Source: Diabrotica undecimpunctata
Taxonomy: Eukaryota > Arthropoda > Insecta > Coleoptera > Chrysomelidae
Reading direction: 5' to 3'
Assembly: GCF_040954645.1 (NCBI RefSeq)
Contig: NC_092803.1
Span: 83,055,417-83,119,416, forward strand
DNA length: 64,000 nt
The position numbers and the translations under genes are program-made. Each line of letters starts with the position of its first letter. Position 1 is the stretch's first letter. Positions 20,666-31,820 of this stretch are shown here, one piece after another. Under the pieces are notes generated by a model. It had not been told where the DNA came from, did not search any database, and saw only the letters and a program-made list of their open reading frames with translations.

Positions 20666-22115
20666 TGTTATGATGTGTTGTTTGTTTGAATGATGAGCAA
20701 TGAGTATTTTTAATAATATAATATATAGGGTTTTTATCGCGGTTCTCAAAGAATTAGCTTGTAAGTACTTTTTTAAATTATCTTTATTATAACTATTATG
20801 AAACACACATATATATCTAACCTAGCCAATGTAAATTTAAAATAAACTATGTTTAAATTGATATTCTTATAAAACTAATTAAATTCTATAGACAATGTAA
20901 AATTTAAACAAACTATCTTCAAAATTGAAATTGTTATGACACTAACTAAATTATATTAACAAAATTTTGTACCTTTCTTTCACTGAATGCCTAAATAAAC
21001 TGTTTTCCACTATATAGATTCTAATCACCACTGAATGTCTTCGAACTTCGGTTATCCTTGTTTTTGTGAAATTACTTTTTCCAATTATCAGCTTCTACCA
21101 ATTTAAGATATAGTTTTCTTCACCAGCATTTATACACCACCAGCAAACACCATTTATATTTATTCTTCTTTTCAATATACCAATATGCAATTATTATAAG
21201 TTGATTTATACTAATCTCCAATCATAATATAATGTTAATTCCTTCCAATGTCCATCCAATATTCTTCTAATATACTTTTATAATCTTCAATAATTATTTG
21301 TGTATAATTATAAATGTGCATTAAATATAGGCATAATTTTTAATCTTCATTTAACTCACTATATTAAACAATTGGACTATCTCCAACTAACTTTCATATT
21401 TCTTATTAAACTGCTTGACTGACTTACTAAAACTGTGAATAATTGACTTCACTAACTAATCTACTAACTTTCATAATAAACTGCTTGACTTCTGATTAAA
21501 AACTTCCATCTTGAATCCAAATCACGGGTATTTATATCCTTTTGGATATTCCAGAACCATCTGGTAAGAGATCATGTTCCAATTTGTTCTATTTCTTCGA
21601 TATCGATGTTCTCGAAAAAAATATCTGTTCTATCCACCGACATAATCGTTATTCCAGAATGTTCGACGGTAAACAATGGTCACACTCTGCACTCTGGAGT
21701 ATTCGTTAATGTTCCGTTGATAATTTTGTTGACATTTAGGCTTTTCAGATCAGAATAAACATTCAAATTAGTAACTAACACTCTAATTTAATAAAATACA
21801 CAATTCAAACAATATATTATTATAACCCCACTTTATATTCCCAATTATTTCCTAAAATGTCAACTTGGAGACAGATTTTGTATAGTTGGTTGCCTAGTCA
21901 CATGGCTCACTTAAATGTATCTACCACATTATAATTACTAAAATACAACTTTTTACAATTATTATATGCTAATTTCTTAAAATGCCCTCACATAAATATA
22001 TTTTTATAAATTTCTCTAGTATATAACTTATTTAAAATAATCAAATACTTTTTTATATCTAATATTATGTAGTATATAACTTATAAATTATTTTCTATAA
22101 ACCCCAATTGTCACA
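20666..22115 (-). repeat. 3' LTR of Gypsy element
   Basis: 1450 bp. Shares nearly base-for-base sequence with 27687-29032, except that about 21553-21745 (just upstream of the TATA box in element orientation) is unrelated and longer. The TATA box reads as the complement of TATTTATAT at 21529-21537. Confidence 0.93.
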
Positions 22116-22689
22116 ATACCCCAAAATAATATTTAAAATAAATAATTTACTTATTATTTTTTTAAATATTAATTTTCTCATACCTTATTAAATTTAATAA
22201 ATCAAAATTTTTTTTATTTAAAATGTGTTAAATACATCCCTGTTCGCTGTCTATGTCAAAGCAGAGAACAACGGATCACAGTTCGGCTATTCTATGGTCA
22301 AACTGTCATGTCAAATGGAGAGAATAAAATATAACCTTAATTAAAAATATAATGGATATTGTGTTCTGTTTATTTATAGACAAAATCTAGGAATTATTTC
22401 CATTCAAAATAACTTTCATCAATATAAATTGGTAAGTTTTTCCACTTTATCATATTAGAAAGACATTTTTATAGCAATTATAGTATCAATTTTGTGTCTA
22501 ACCCCAAATTATGATTTTTAGGGTACAAATTAATTTCCATATATACAAAATTCAACAAGTATGATGTCAAATTGATTCAAAATAATGAAATCTACCATCT
22601 ACCATTTAACAAATCAAGTCTATTGAATAAAATGGATATATCAGTAAGTTATTAGTGTTATTATATTTGTGTTAAAGGTATAGAAAATA
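22116..22689. other. non-coding stretch between pol and 3' LTR
   Basis: AT-rich, without an ORF; no env gene. The sequence just inside the 3' LTR (ATTTTGGGGTAT in element orientation) is at the place of the polypurine tract but is only weakly purine-rich. Confidence 0.6.
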
Positions 22690-25600
22690 TTATTCAATCT
22701 CTTCATGATATTGAAAAATGTCGTTGATATGAAATATGCCTCTTAGTCTGTTCTCTGCATCTATTAACACATAACTATTTAGTCCATTCTGATTTTCAAT
22801 TGTATATGGACCTTCAAACATTGGTTGTAATTTCTTACAACGGTTTTCTTTAACATTACTTTTTCTAAGTGAACGAATTAACACTTGGTCTCCTTTTTGA
22901 AATGTGATTGGTTTTTTTATATTTCGATTTTGTCTTCTGATATATTTTTCAGCTTTCCTCCTAATTCGGTTATTCACTTTCTGCATTACTTGTTCTAACA
23001 TATCCTGATTATATTCACTAATCCACTTTCTGTTTCCTATATGGCCAAACATTAAATATTCTGGTACTTCCTCTGTATTCAAATTATGTGTATTATTTAA
23101 AAAATACTCTACTTGTGGTATATGTTGCTGCCAAGTTTTGTGTTGATTTTGGCACAGTATCCTTAAATATTTTATAACTTCTTTAATATATCTTTCCGCA
23201 GGATTTGCCTGAGGATGTCTGATACTTGTAAAATGAATGTTGATTCCCTTTTTCTCACAAAATGTCCGAAATTTTTGGTTGTTAAAATATGTAGCATTAT
23301 CTATTATGCAATTTCTAAATGGTCCTATTTCTTCGAAAAATTGATTAATATATAATTTTAATGTTTTAACATTTGTTCTAGAGCAGGGATATAGTTTAAT
23401 AAATTTTGTATATAAATCAACTATCACTAGTATATGCTTTTTTCCTGTTGGACTGAGAACTAAATTTGAAATAAAATCCATGGAAACTGTATTTAGTTTT
23501 TCATATACAACATTAGATTTATATGTGTTCTGGTTTTTGAAATTCTTTTCTTTGTTTAGTTGACATATTGGGCATTGGGTAGTAATTTCTTTTGCTATAC
23601 TTATGTCATTCTTTGCAAAATAATTGTCCCTAAATAGCATCCATAGCTTTCTTGAACCAATATGCATATAATTGTTATGTAAATTTTTCAATATTTTCTT
23701 TGCTAAAGTTCTAGTTATTACATATACTTCTATGCCATTTATTATTTTATAATATACCCCATCTTTCCTAAGGACTTTTTGTTTTTCACTCAAATTGATC
23801 TGATCTCTTATAATTTCTTCTTTAGAATATAATCCAGTACTTTCTACTAATTGATTTAATCCAATTTTTATTGTTCGCTGCCCTTTTTGTGGTGTATTTT
23901 CTAACCTTGATAAAGCATCTGCCACTATATTGGATTTTCCATAAATGTATTTGATTTCAAAGCAGTATTCACTAAGTATTAGACTCCACCGATGTATTCT
24001 ACTGTTTCCATATTTGTTATTTAATATAGACGTTAAAGCTTGGTGATCTGTTTCTATTGTAAATTCATTACCCAACAAATAAAATCTTAATTTTGTGACA
24101 CAGTGTATTATACTTACTAGTTCTAATTCTGAAACTGAGTAACCCTTTTCATGTGGCTTTGTGATTCTTGAAATGAATTGTATTGGGTATTCAACCCCAT
24201 CATGTATTTGTAATAATACCCCTGATAATCTCTCTATGGATGCATCTGTTCTTAATATGAATGGCTGTGTGTAGTCAGGATAGTATATTTTCAAATTTGA
24301 CAGAAAAATGTTCTTAATCTCTTGGAATGCTAGTTCTCTTCTCTGATCCCATCTCCATTTTACACCTTTTCTCAGTAGTTCAAGTAATGGAAGTTCTTTT
24401 ATACTTAGATCTGGTATCATCCTTTTATAATAATTAATTATTCCAATAAATCCTCTTAAAGTTCTTAAATTGTGTGGTGTTTTATATTCCTGAATGACTT
24501 GTGTCCGTTCTGGATCCATTTCGATTCCCTTAGTGTTAAGTTTATAACCTAGATATATGACTTCTTTTTGAAAAAATGTACATTTTTCTTGATTTATTTT
24601 TAGTCCAACTTTGTCTAATCTATTTATTATAGTTTTTAGGTGTTTCTCATGATCTTCAGCCGTTTTAGAAAAAATGAATATATCATCAATGTAGTGAATT
24701 ACAAAATGTTCATATTGATCCAAAATATCATGAAGACATCTACATAGAGCACTGCAAGATGATTGAAGTCCAAATGGTACTACTCTGAATTGATATACTA
24801 CTCCATCTATCTGAAATCCTGTATACTGTCTACTTTTTCTTTCTAGAGGTATTAACCAGAAACTATGCTGTAAATCGATTTTAGTGAAAAATGACATTCC
24901 TGTAATTCTTCCTAATATTCCATCTATACTCATTGGTGCTTCAAATTGCTTTTCAGTAATCTTGTTAATATTCCTTGCATCCAAACATAACCTGATTTCA
25001 CCTGATCTTTTACGCACTACTACTATAGGGTTGATAAAACGTGTATCTGCCTTCTCAATGATTCCATCTTCTAACATATTATTAATTGTTTTGTTTACTT
25101 CTTCTCTGTATTTATATGGTATTGGGTATGATTTTGTTTTAAAATCTTTTTCTTCTTTAACTTTTATACTATGGATATAATTTTGTGCAATTCTATTTTC
25201 TTTATTGACAAGTCCCTTGTGTTGCTGCAATATGGAAATGACTATTGATTTATATTCTTCAGGGCAATTTAAAACTTTCATCATATCTTCTTCTTTACAA
25301 ATCACATTATTCTTCAATATGTACTCATTATTCCTTGCTTCCAATTTTACGCACTCCGCCTCGTAGGCATCCATCTGCTTAAAATTTCCATTCCTTAAAT
25401 ATTCACTACCATTATTCTTTACATTCTTTTGGGACATTTCCCTATCATCAAAATACATTTCTTCTTCATAAACATCATTATTTTCTTTTAATAATATCCT
25501 ATCAACTCTTATTCCTTCTACCTCATCTTTCTGCATAAATTTAATTAATTGCCCTTCCAAAGTTACCATTCTTTCTTCAAAATCTATCTTTACTTTCTTC

Positions 25601-25991
25601 TTTTCCAATTCATCATTTCCCATTAATATATCAACACATAAATCCTTGACAATAAATCCTTGCATATTAATTTCTTTATTAAGAATACTAATTTTAAAAT
25701 TGGCTAGTTTATCAATTTCACCCAACTTCTTATTATTTGCACCAACAATTTTAATTTTTGGAATCTTTATTATATCTGATAATTTTAATGTATTAAAAAT
25801 AAAATTCTCCGAGACTAAAGTACTTTCTGAACCAGTATCTATCATAATCTTAATCATTTTATTTTTGGCCAAAGCATTTATATAAATTAAATTAATAAAT
25901 TCAATAATTTTCTCTTCATCTAAAGAAATAAATTCAGAAGGTTTTTCATAATAGCAATGGCCTAACTTGTAATTCAGAAAGTTTACTGCAC
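22690..25991 (-). CDS. pol: Gypsy pol polyprotein: protease, RT, RNase H, integrase
   Basis: Open from the -1 frameshift site to the stop at 22690. Numbering from the TTG codon at 25872 (1060 residues), the protease motif is IDTGSEST (catalytic D12). The RT active site is YIDD (394-397), in a domain at about 230-440. RNase H shows RTDAS (D543), TDH (D609) and ADALS (D652). The integrase zinc finger is H732/H737/C767/C770. The integrase catalytic triad D799, D858 and E893 has exactly the D,D-35-E spacing. A basic C-terminal region follows. All catalytic residues are present. In the pol frame there is no ATG at the start, which fits expression as a gag-pol fusion. It makes DNA from the element RNA and inserts it. 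Confidence 0.95.
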
Positions 25992-27542
25992 AAAATTTTG
26001 ATTATTAGAATTGTCAGATTGTATCTGACCACTTGAATCTGATGTCCTATGTCCTTCCCTACTATGACTTCTACTCACATTTTCCTGCCTTGTAGTACTT
26101 CGTTCCCTGTCTTCGCAGCTTCTATTCCTTCGAACACAATTTACCTGTCTGTTATAGTTAGGTCGCTCTGTATTTCTTCTATTGTTAAAATCTTGTCTAT
26201 TATTATTAGTACTGTTATTAAAATGTTGTTTATTATAATTACTGTTATTATTATTAAAATTTTGTAAATTATTACCATATCTATAATTATTATATGATTG
26301 TCTATATTGTTGATTATCATTTTTATTATATTGAAAGTTATTATTGTTTTTTCTGTTGTTATTATTACTTGTCATATTGCCTCTTTGTATTCTTTGAATA
26401 AAATTAATAAAACTATCTATTGTTTGAATATTTTGTACAGTTACGGTTTGCACAACATCAGCATCAAAATGTCTAGATACATTTAAGACTGTTTCATCCT
26501 CTCTAAGTGGTGGTTCTAAATATTTTGCAACTGTTATCAATTTCAATGCATAATCTACCATATTTGATTTTAAATTTTGATTATACTTTCCAAAATATAG
26601 AATTTCTCTAAACTTTGCTTGCTCTAATTCACCCCAATAATAATTTAAAAATTTATTTTCAAATGTTTGAAAGTTATCTAAATCATTTTCAATACTAGCA
26701 AACCAAGTTGCTGCATTGTCATTTAATGTCATTCTAATATAATCTTTAATATCATTAATATTATTCACAAATCTTAATTTATGTTTTAAACTATTTATGT
26801 ATACTCTAGGATGCAAATTTTTTATATTACCAGAGAATTTAATCCCAGTCTCATTTGTTAAATTTAAGTAAGGTCTCCCTATGTCTCTCATTTGTGAAAT
26901 ATCATCTATTCTCTGTTCCACATTTCTTATTTGATTACTATTTATTTGGATATTTTGTTGTATATCGTCTAATTTTTCTTCTGTGTTTCTCCTGTCTTCG
27001 TTAATTTTTACTTCTAAGGTACATTTCTGTAACTCTATTTTCTGTTCTATATCTATTTTATTATCTTGAATAATCCTCTTTACTTCTGTCCTCTCATTGT
27101 CTATCCTTTTCTTGTAGTCATTCCGTATACTTTTTATTTCATTTGCAATTTTTTTCTCTGCAGCTTCAAGTTTTTTATCCATTTGTTTTTCCATTTGTTT
27201 TACAATTTTATTATTATTATCTTCTATTTTCTTTTCCAATTTTCTATAATTCTCTTCTAATTTCTGTTCCATTTTTTTCATGTCTTCTTTGACTTCTTTT
27301 GAATTCTCTTCCAATTTTTTTATGTCTTCTTTGATTTCTTTTGAATTCTCTTCTATTGTCTTGTTCATCTGCATCATTAATGACATCAAAGCTGCCATAT
27401 TGACATTTTCCTCTCTTTCTGGATTCATTTCTGCAGTATCTTGTGGAACTTGAACTAAACTCTCCTCTTGTATAGGTTGTGTTTCTACTTCCACATCTTC
27501 TTCATTCTTTTTGCTTCTTGTACCTTTCTTTCCTTGAGACAT
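25983..27542 (-). CDS. gag: Gypsy gag polyprotein
   Basis: 519 codons, intact. Residues about 45-215 are a long Lys/Glu-rich coiled coil. About 220-395 is the conserved capsid-like domain, with LHPRVYINSLKHKLRF, ATWFASIEND and LNYYWGELEQAKFREI. From about 400 the protein is Asn-rich and basic. A short Cys/Arg-rich patch (NCVRRNRSCEDR) stands where a CCHC zinc knuckle usually is, but no full knuckle is present. It would form the element's capsid shell. The stop follows two codons after the slippery heptamer. Confidence 0.92.
   Translation of the reverse strand: MSQGKKGTRSKKNEEDVEVETQPIQEESLVQVPQDTAEMNPEREENVNMAALMSLMMQMNKTIEENSKEIKEDIKKLEENSKEVKEDMKKMEQKLEENYRKLEKKIEDNNNKIVKQMEKQMDKKLEAAEKKIANEIKSIRNDYKKRIDNERTEVKRIIQDNKIDIEQKIELQKCTLEVKINEDRRNTEEKLDDIQQNIQINSNQIRNVEQRIDDISQMRDIGRPYLNLTNETGIKFSGNIKNLHPRVYINSLKHKLRFVNNINDIKDYIRMTLNDNAATWFASIENDLDNFQTFENKFLNYYWGELEQAKFREILYFGKYNQNLKSNMVDYALKLITVAKYLEPPLREDETVLNVSRHFDADVVQTVTVQNIQTIDSFINFIQRIQRGNMTSNNNNRKNNNNFQYNKNDNQQYRQSYNNYRYGNNLQNFNNNNSNYNKQHFNNSTNNNRQDFNNRRNTERPNYNRQVNCVRRNRSCEDRERSTTRQENVSRSHSREGHRTSDSSGQIQSDNSNNQNFVQ
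25992..25998 (-). promoter_or_regulatory. -1 ribosomal frameshift heptamer A_AAT_TTT
   Basis: In the gag frame the codons read CAA AAT TTT GTG CAG TAA, so X_XXY_YYZ is satisfied exactly, two codons before the gag stop. The pol frame is -1 relative to gag and is open from here to the protease. Adjacent stem-loop or pseudoknot not checked. Confidence 0.7.
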
Positions 27543-27662
27543 TTTGAGACTTTACTTGTTCAAATATAATTAAAAATAAAATCTATAATTTTTTCTTTCT
27601 ACTGATAATTAATTTAATTATATGAGAGCACTTATCTTCCCAAACTAATTCTTTTAAATAGA

Positions 27663-27683
27663 GAGCCACCGCGTTGGGTGCCA
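27663..27683 (-). promoter_or_regulatory. primer binding site, tRNA-Lys-like
   Basis: On the minus strand TGGCACCCAACGCGGTGGCT starts 3 nt inside the 5' LTR. It begins with TGG, the complement of the tRNA CCA end, and closely resembles the complement of the 3' end of insect tRNA-Lys, with about three differences. Primer identity is inferred. Confidence 0.75.
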
Positions 27684-27686
27684 AAT

Positions 27687-29032
27687 TGTTATGATGTGTT
27701 GTTTGTTTGAATGATGAGCAATGAGTATTTTTAATAATATAATATATAGGGTTTTTATCGCGGTTCTCAAAGAATTAGCTTGTAAGTACTTTTTTAAATT
27801 ATCTTTATTATAACTATTATGGAACACACATATATATCTAACCTAGCCAATGTAAATTTAAAATAAACTATCTTTAAATTGATACTCTTATAACACTAAT
27901 TAAATTCTATAGACAATGTAAAATTTAAACAAACTATCTTCAAAATTGAAATTGTTATGACATTAACTAAATTATATTAACAAAATTTTGTACCTTTCTT
28001 TCACTGAATGCCTAAATGAACTGTTTTCCACTATATAGATTCTAATCACCACTGAATGTCTTCGTACTTCGGTTATCCTTGTTTTTGTGAAATTACTTTT
28101 TCCAATTATCAGCTTCTACCAATTTAATATATAGTTTTCTTCACCAGCATTTCTACACCACCAACCAAACCAGCAAACAGCATTTATATTTATTCTTCTT
28201 TTCAATATACCAATATCCAATTATTATAAGTTGATTTATACTAATCTCCAACCATAATATAATTTAATTTCTTCCAATATACTTTTTTTAATCTTCAATA
28301 ATTATTTGTGTATAATTATAAATGTGCATTTAATTATATGCATAATTTTTAATCTTCATTTAACTCACTATATTAAACAATTGGACTATCTCCAACTAAC
28401 TTTCATATTTCTTATTAAACTGCTTGACTGACTTACTAAAACTGTGAACAATTGACTTCACTAACTAATCTACTAACTTTCATAATAAACTGCTTGACTT
28501 CTGACTAAAAACTTCCATCTTGAATCCAAATCACGGGTATTTATATCTTTTTTGGATATTCCAGAACCATCTGGTAAGAAATCATGTTCTATTTAGTTCT
28601 ATTAAATACTTGTCTGAATTTTCTGGAACAAACCATTTCGCAAACATGGCCATCTCCGGAGATCCAGAGAATTCCATTCTTTTCTATTAATAATTTTGTT
28701 TACGTTTAGGCTTTTCAGATCAGAATATATAATTAAATTAGTAACTTAACATTCTAATTTAATAAAATACACATTTCAAACAATATATTATTATAACCCC
28801 ACTTTATATTCCCAATTATTTCCTAAAATGTCAACTTGGAGACAGAGTTTGTATAGTTGGTTGCCTAGTCACATGGCTCATTTAAATGTATCTACCACAT
28901 TATAATTACTAAAATACAACTTTTTACAATTAATATATGCTAATTTCTTAAAATACCCTCACATAAATAATTTTTATTAAATTCTCTAGTATATAACTTA
29001 TAAATTATTTTCTATAAACCCTAATCGTATCA
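27687..29032 (-). repeat. 5' LTR of Gypsy element
   Basis: 1346 bp, pairs with 20666-22115. TATA box at 28539-28547 (complement of TATTTATAT). The block at about 28583-28700, next to the TATA box, differs completely from the other LTR. Confidence 0.93.
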
Positions 29033-29050
29033 ATATATATATATATCTAA

Positions 29051-29130
<80 letters not shown>

Positions 29131-29141
29131 ATATATATATA

Positions 29142-29202
<61 letters not shown>
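29033..29202. repeat. (TA)n microsatellite with rare interruptions
   Basis: About 170 bp, almost pure TA with a few C or G interruptions. It forms the outer flank of the Gypsy insertion. Confidence 0.96.
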
Positions 29203-29204
<2 letters not shown>

Positions 29205-29620
29205 AGATAATCCAGGAATATATCTACCTAGGCCAAATCCTGAGACTTGACAAAGAGAACCAAAGTGCGGAAATTACTAGAAGAGCAAGACTAGCATGGA
29301 CAGGATTTGGAAAACTTAGTTGGATACTTAAGAACCGCAAAATACCCCAATACTTGAGGAGCAAAGTGTTCAACCAGTGCATCCTTCCTATCGTGACATA
29401 TGGATGTCAAACCTGGACCCTAACCAAGGCAAACATGAATAAACTAGCCACAACAAAAAGAACAATGAAAAGAGCAATGTTAGTTATACGACTGTCAGAT
29501 AAAAAGAGGAACGACTGGGTAAGATCCAAAACAAAAGTCGAGGACATCGACTTGGAGCTTCGCGGGCCACACTTCTAAGCAAAAAGACCAAATGGACGAC
29601 AGAAGGCTAAGAAGAAGAAG
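29205..29620 (+). pseudogene. RTE-like LINE 3' part
   Basis: Open for about 125 codons: [36 protein letters not shown] and [16 protein letters not shown]. This is the RT C-terminal segment. After [10 protein letters not shown] the frame diverges and ends with an AAG-rich tail near 29620. It starts directly at the (TA)n tract, so it is 5' truncated there. Confidence 0.85.
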
Positions 29621-30227
29621 ATATATTCGTTAGTCTTACTAAAACTTGAAAAAATAAGTAAGAAAAATAGTAAAACAAGGATTGAATTTTCCTATACGAA
29701 TAGTTCGTACTCGTTAAAGAGGCTGCGTTTAGCATTTAAATATTAAGCAAGGAAGATAGTTTAGACTATGAAATAATAAAAGACCCTTAGTATGCTTATT
29801 CAATTGTTTTATGTAGCTTGATATAAAATCCTAAGAAAATTTCTGAACGCGCCATTTATATCTTTCTAAGAAAATTTATGAACGAACTATTAAAATTTGA
29901 CAGTAAACAAATATATTGTAACGAAACAGCACACCTCTGAAGCGTGGTACGTGTCAAAATTCTAAGAAAAATGAATCTATTTCCTTTGTGACTCTATAAA
30001 AGAAAACACAATTCGAAATTGAAGCATCGGCCGAAATAGTTCGTACAAAGGTTCCAAAATTAAATAAACAATAAATGATTGCGTACGATACTTTTGCTAG
30101 AAGCTGTGAACATTGGATCTGGTCGAATTTACTTCCTTTGTGCCCCGGGAGGAACAGAAAAAACCCTTCTAATTTTATTGTAATTATTTTTCTGAGGATA
30201 TTAGCTTCTGGTGGCATCTTAATGCAC
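29621..30227. other. no gene seen
   Basis: AT-rich; short open frames on both strands show no family pattern. Confidence 0.5.
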
Positions 30228-30345
30228 TTTACTATTTTTGTTGAGAATATGCCACAATTTTAATTTAACATTAAGTTTATTTGACGTTTCGATTTTCAGT
30301 TTGGAAATCGTTTTTAAAATACAAAACATTAATAAATTAAACAAA
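30228..30345. repeat. dispersed repeat, TTTGACGTTTCGATTTTC type, copy 1
   Basis: Similar over about 110 bp to 31115-31230 in the same orientation (shared CCACAATTTTAATTTAA and ATACAAAACATTAAT). A self-complementary 'TTTCGATTT...GGAAATCG' core suggests a terminal repeat, perhaps of a Penelope-like element; assignment uncertain. Confidence 0.65.
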
Positions 30346-30469
30346 TTTTGATTTTGCTGCTTGGTAAAAAATTCTTCTAATAATTTAATTTTATCTGATT
30401 CATTCATATTGACAAATCAGGCATATATTTTACTATAATATATAACGTAGATGACTTTGAAATGATATT

Positions 30470-30740
30470 GCCAAGATTTTTGAGATGCTCTTCTGGGACG
30501 ACTTTATTGTAAGATAGTTCATTCAATTACATGAAATCAACGTCAACTTCTTATCAAAAATACCCGTCAAAAAATATAGCATGTGATTTGTTTTTAAAAA
30601 GACAACCATATGCAATGATGACAGTAAAATTCTCCTGTTAGTGATCCCATAGTAAATCATAAGAAAAAGCCAGGAAGAAAACCTCATGATACTATCCCGA
30701 CATGGTAGGTATTTGGTCCTACATCTATTTTTGCTCTGAA
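30470..30740 (+). repeat. dispersed repeat related (inverted) to 4975-5110
   Basis: Shares TTAGTGATCCCATAGTAAAT and flanking sequence with the complement of the earlier copy. Family unknown. Confidence 0.6.
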
Positions 30741-31009
30741 GATTATTAAAGATCTTATTTGTTTTTCTAAACCGGTACCAATATACCGCTTCTCCATTCG
30801 TCTAGCATTTATCCCACCTCCATAATTATTGTATTAAACTAACCGTTTGCTGTTTCTTCTAAAGCTCTCCACATTTCTCCAGAGATATCAAATGCTTTTA
30901 AACATTATGTTTGTATATGATTAAGCCACAATTATTGGTTGTAATAAAAATCACATTTTTAACTAACTATTAATGGGAATTCTACTTTTTAATTTGAAAA
31001 ACATCCATT

Positions 31010-31112
31010 CATAAGAAATAAGGACAACAGTTGAACAAGCTAGGGCAATGTTTAATAAGATGAGAAAAGTAATTAATAGCATTGACGTTCATTTAAAACT
31101 GAAAGTAATTAT
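31010..31112 (+). pseudogene. LINE RT scrap
   Basis: About 30 codons match the LINE thumb motif: TTVEQARAMFNKMRKVINS then VHLKLKVIIYYF, corresponding to the usual 'IxKARxxFxxM...SLxxKxRxLxCYVxS'. Broken on both sides. Confidence 0.6.
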
Positions 31113-31114
31113 TT

Positions 31115-31230
31115 ACTATTTTAATTGAGAATAAACCACAATTTTAATTTAAAATAAGTTTATTTACCGTTTCGATTTCCAATTAGGAAATTATTCTCAT
31201 AATACAAAACATTAATCAAGATAATATAAT
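31115..31230. repeat. dispersed repeat, TTTACCGTTTCGATTTCC type, copy 2
   Basis: Second copy of the repeat at 30228-30345, same orientation, about 890 bp apart. Confidence 0.65.
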
Positions 31231-31324
31231 TAATAATAATTAAGATGCCGAAACAAAAATAGCTTCAGAACAATATTGTTTTTATTTGTCTTCAGTATTC
31301 CATATTGCTCTATGCAATGTATGT

Positions 31325-31500
31325 ATGTACAGCGTTAACAGGCCTTTTAGGCCCATTGCTGGATGGATAATTTCCATCTTTTTCTATTCTTAGCTAACAG
31401 CTTCCAATCTCTGATTCCCATCTCTCTGACATCTTCCATCACTACATCTCCCCATTTCTTTCTTGGTCTTCCTCTCTTTTTTTGCAATAGATGTCTTAAA
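31325..31500 (-). pseudogene. LINE 3' coding end
   Basis: The minus strand encodes KKRGRPRKKWGDVVMED, REMGIRDWKLLAKNRKRW and a terminal QQWA-like motif. This is the 3' terminal motif of LINEs with an RGRP...W end. Only the last ~55 codons remain. Confidence 0.75.
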
Positions 31501-31539
31501 AAAAGAAATTAGTGACCGACTAGCAGTACTTTAAATTTT

Positions 31540-31820
31540 GACTTACCGAGAAAAATGAAAAAAGAAAAGGAAGTAATAAATACAATAATTAAGATTGAAA
31601 ATGTGCAGAATCTGGATCACGTGATGAAAGAATTTTTTGTTACTAGAACTGATAATAAAAGAGAAAATACAAGGAAGGAAGAGCACTGGAAGGAAGCGTA
31701 TTTCACGATTAAATAATTTGAGTAAGTGATATATAGTCGCTGACTATTCAGCGTTGCAGTATCAAAAGTAAAAATAGCTGTGATGATTACTATACTCATA
31801 AAAGAAGATATTACCAAAAG
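31540..31820 (+). pseudogene. RTE-like LINE 3' end, degraded
   Basis: A plus-strand frame reads VINTIIKIENVQNLDHVMK, then KEEHWKEAYF, and FSVAVSKVKIAVMITILI near the end. These correspond in order to the conserved 'LxTIKxRKLxYLGHVMR', 'RRxxSWLxNLR' and 'LFRAAxSKxxIAxMIANL' motifs. Strongly diverged. Confidence 0.6.

Larger units (their letters stand above)
20666..29032 (-). mobile_element. full-length Gypsy (Ty3-type) LTR retrotransposon
   Basis: 8.4 kb element on the minus strand. The order is 5' LTR 29032-27687, tRNA-Lys-like primer site, gag, a -1 slippery site, pol (protease, RT, RNase H, integrase), a 570-bp non-coding stretch and the 3' LTR 22115-20666. Gag and pol are open throughout, so this may be a recent insertion. 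LTRs end TG...CA in element orientation. It sits in (TA)n on both sides, consistent with an ATAT-type target duplication as known for the insect Gypsy elements 17.6, 297 and tom. There is no env-like ORF. Confidence 0.95.

Noticed and set aside
22116..22689. Possible env gene of the Gypsy element
   Set aside because: No ORF of suitable length between pol and the 3' LTR on either strand.
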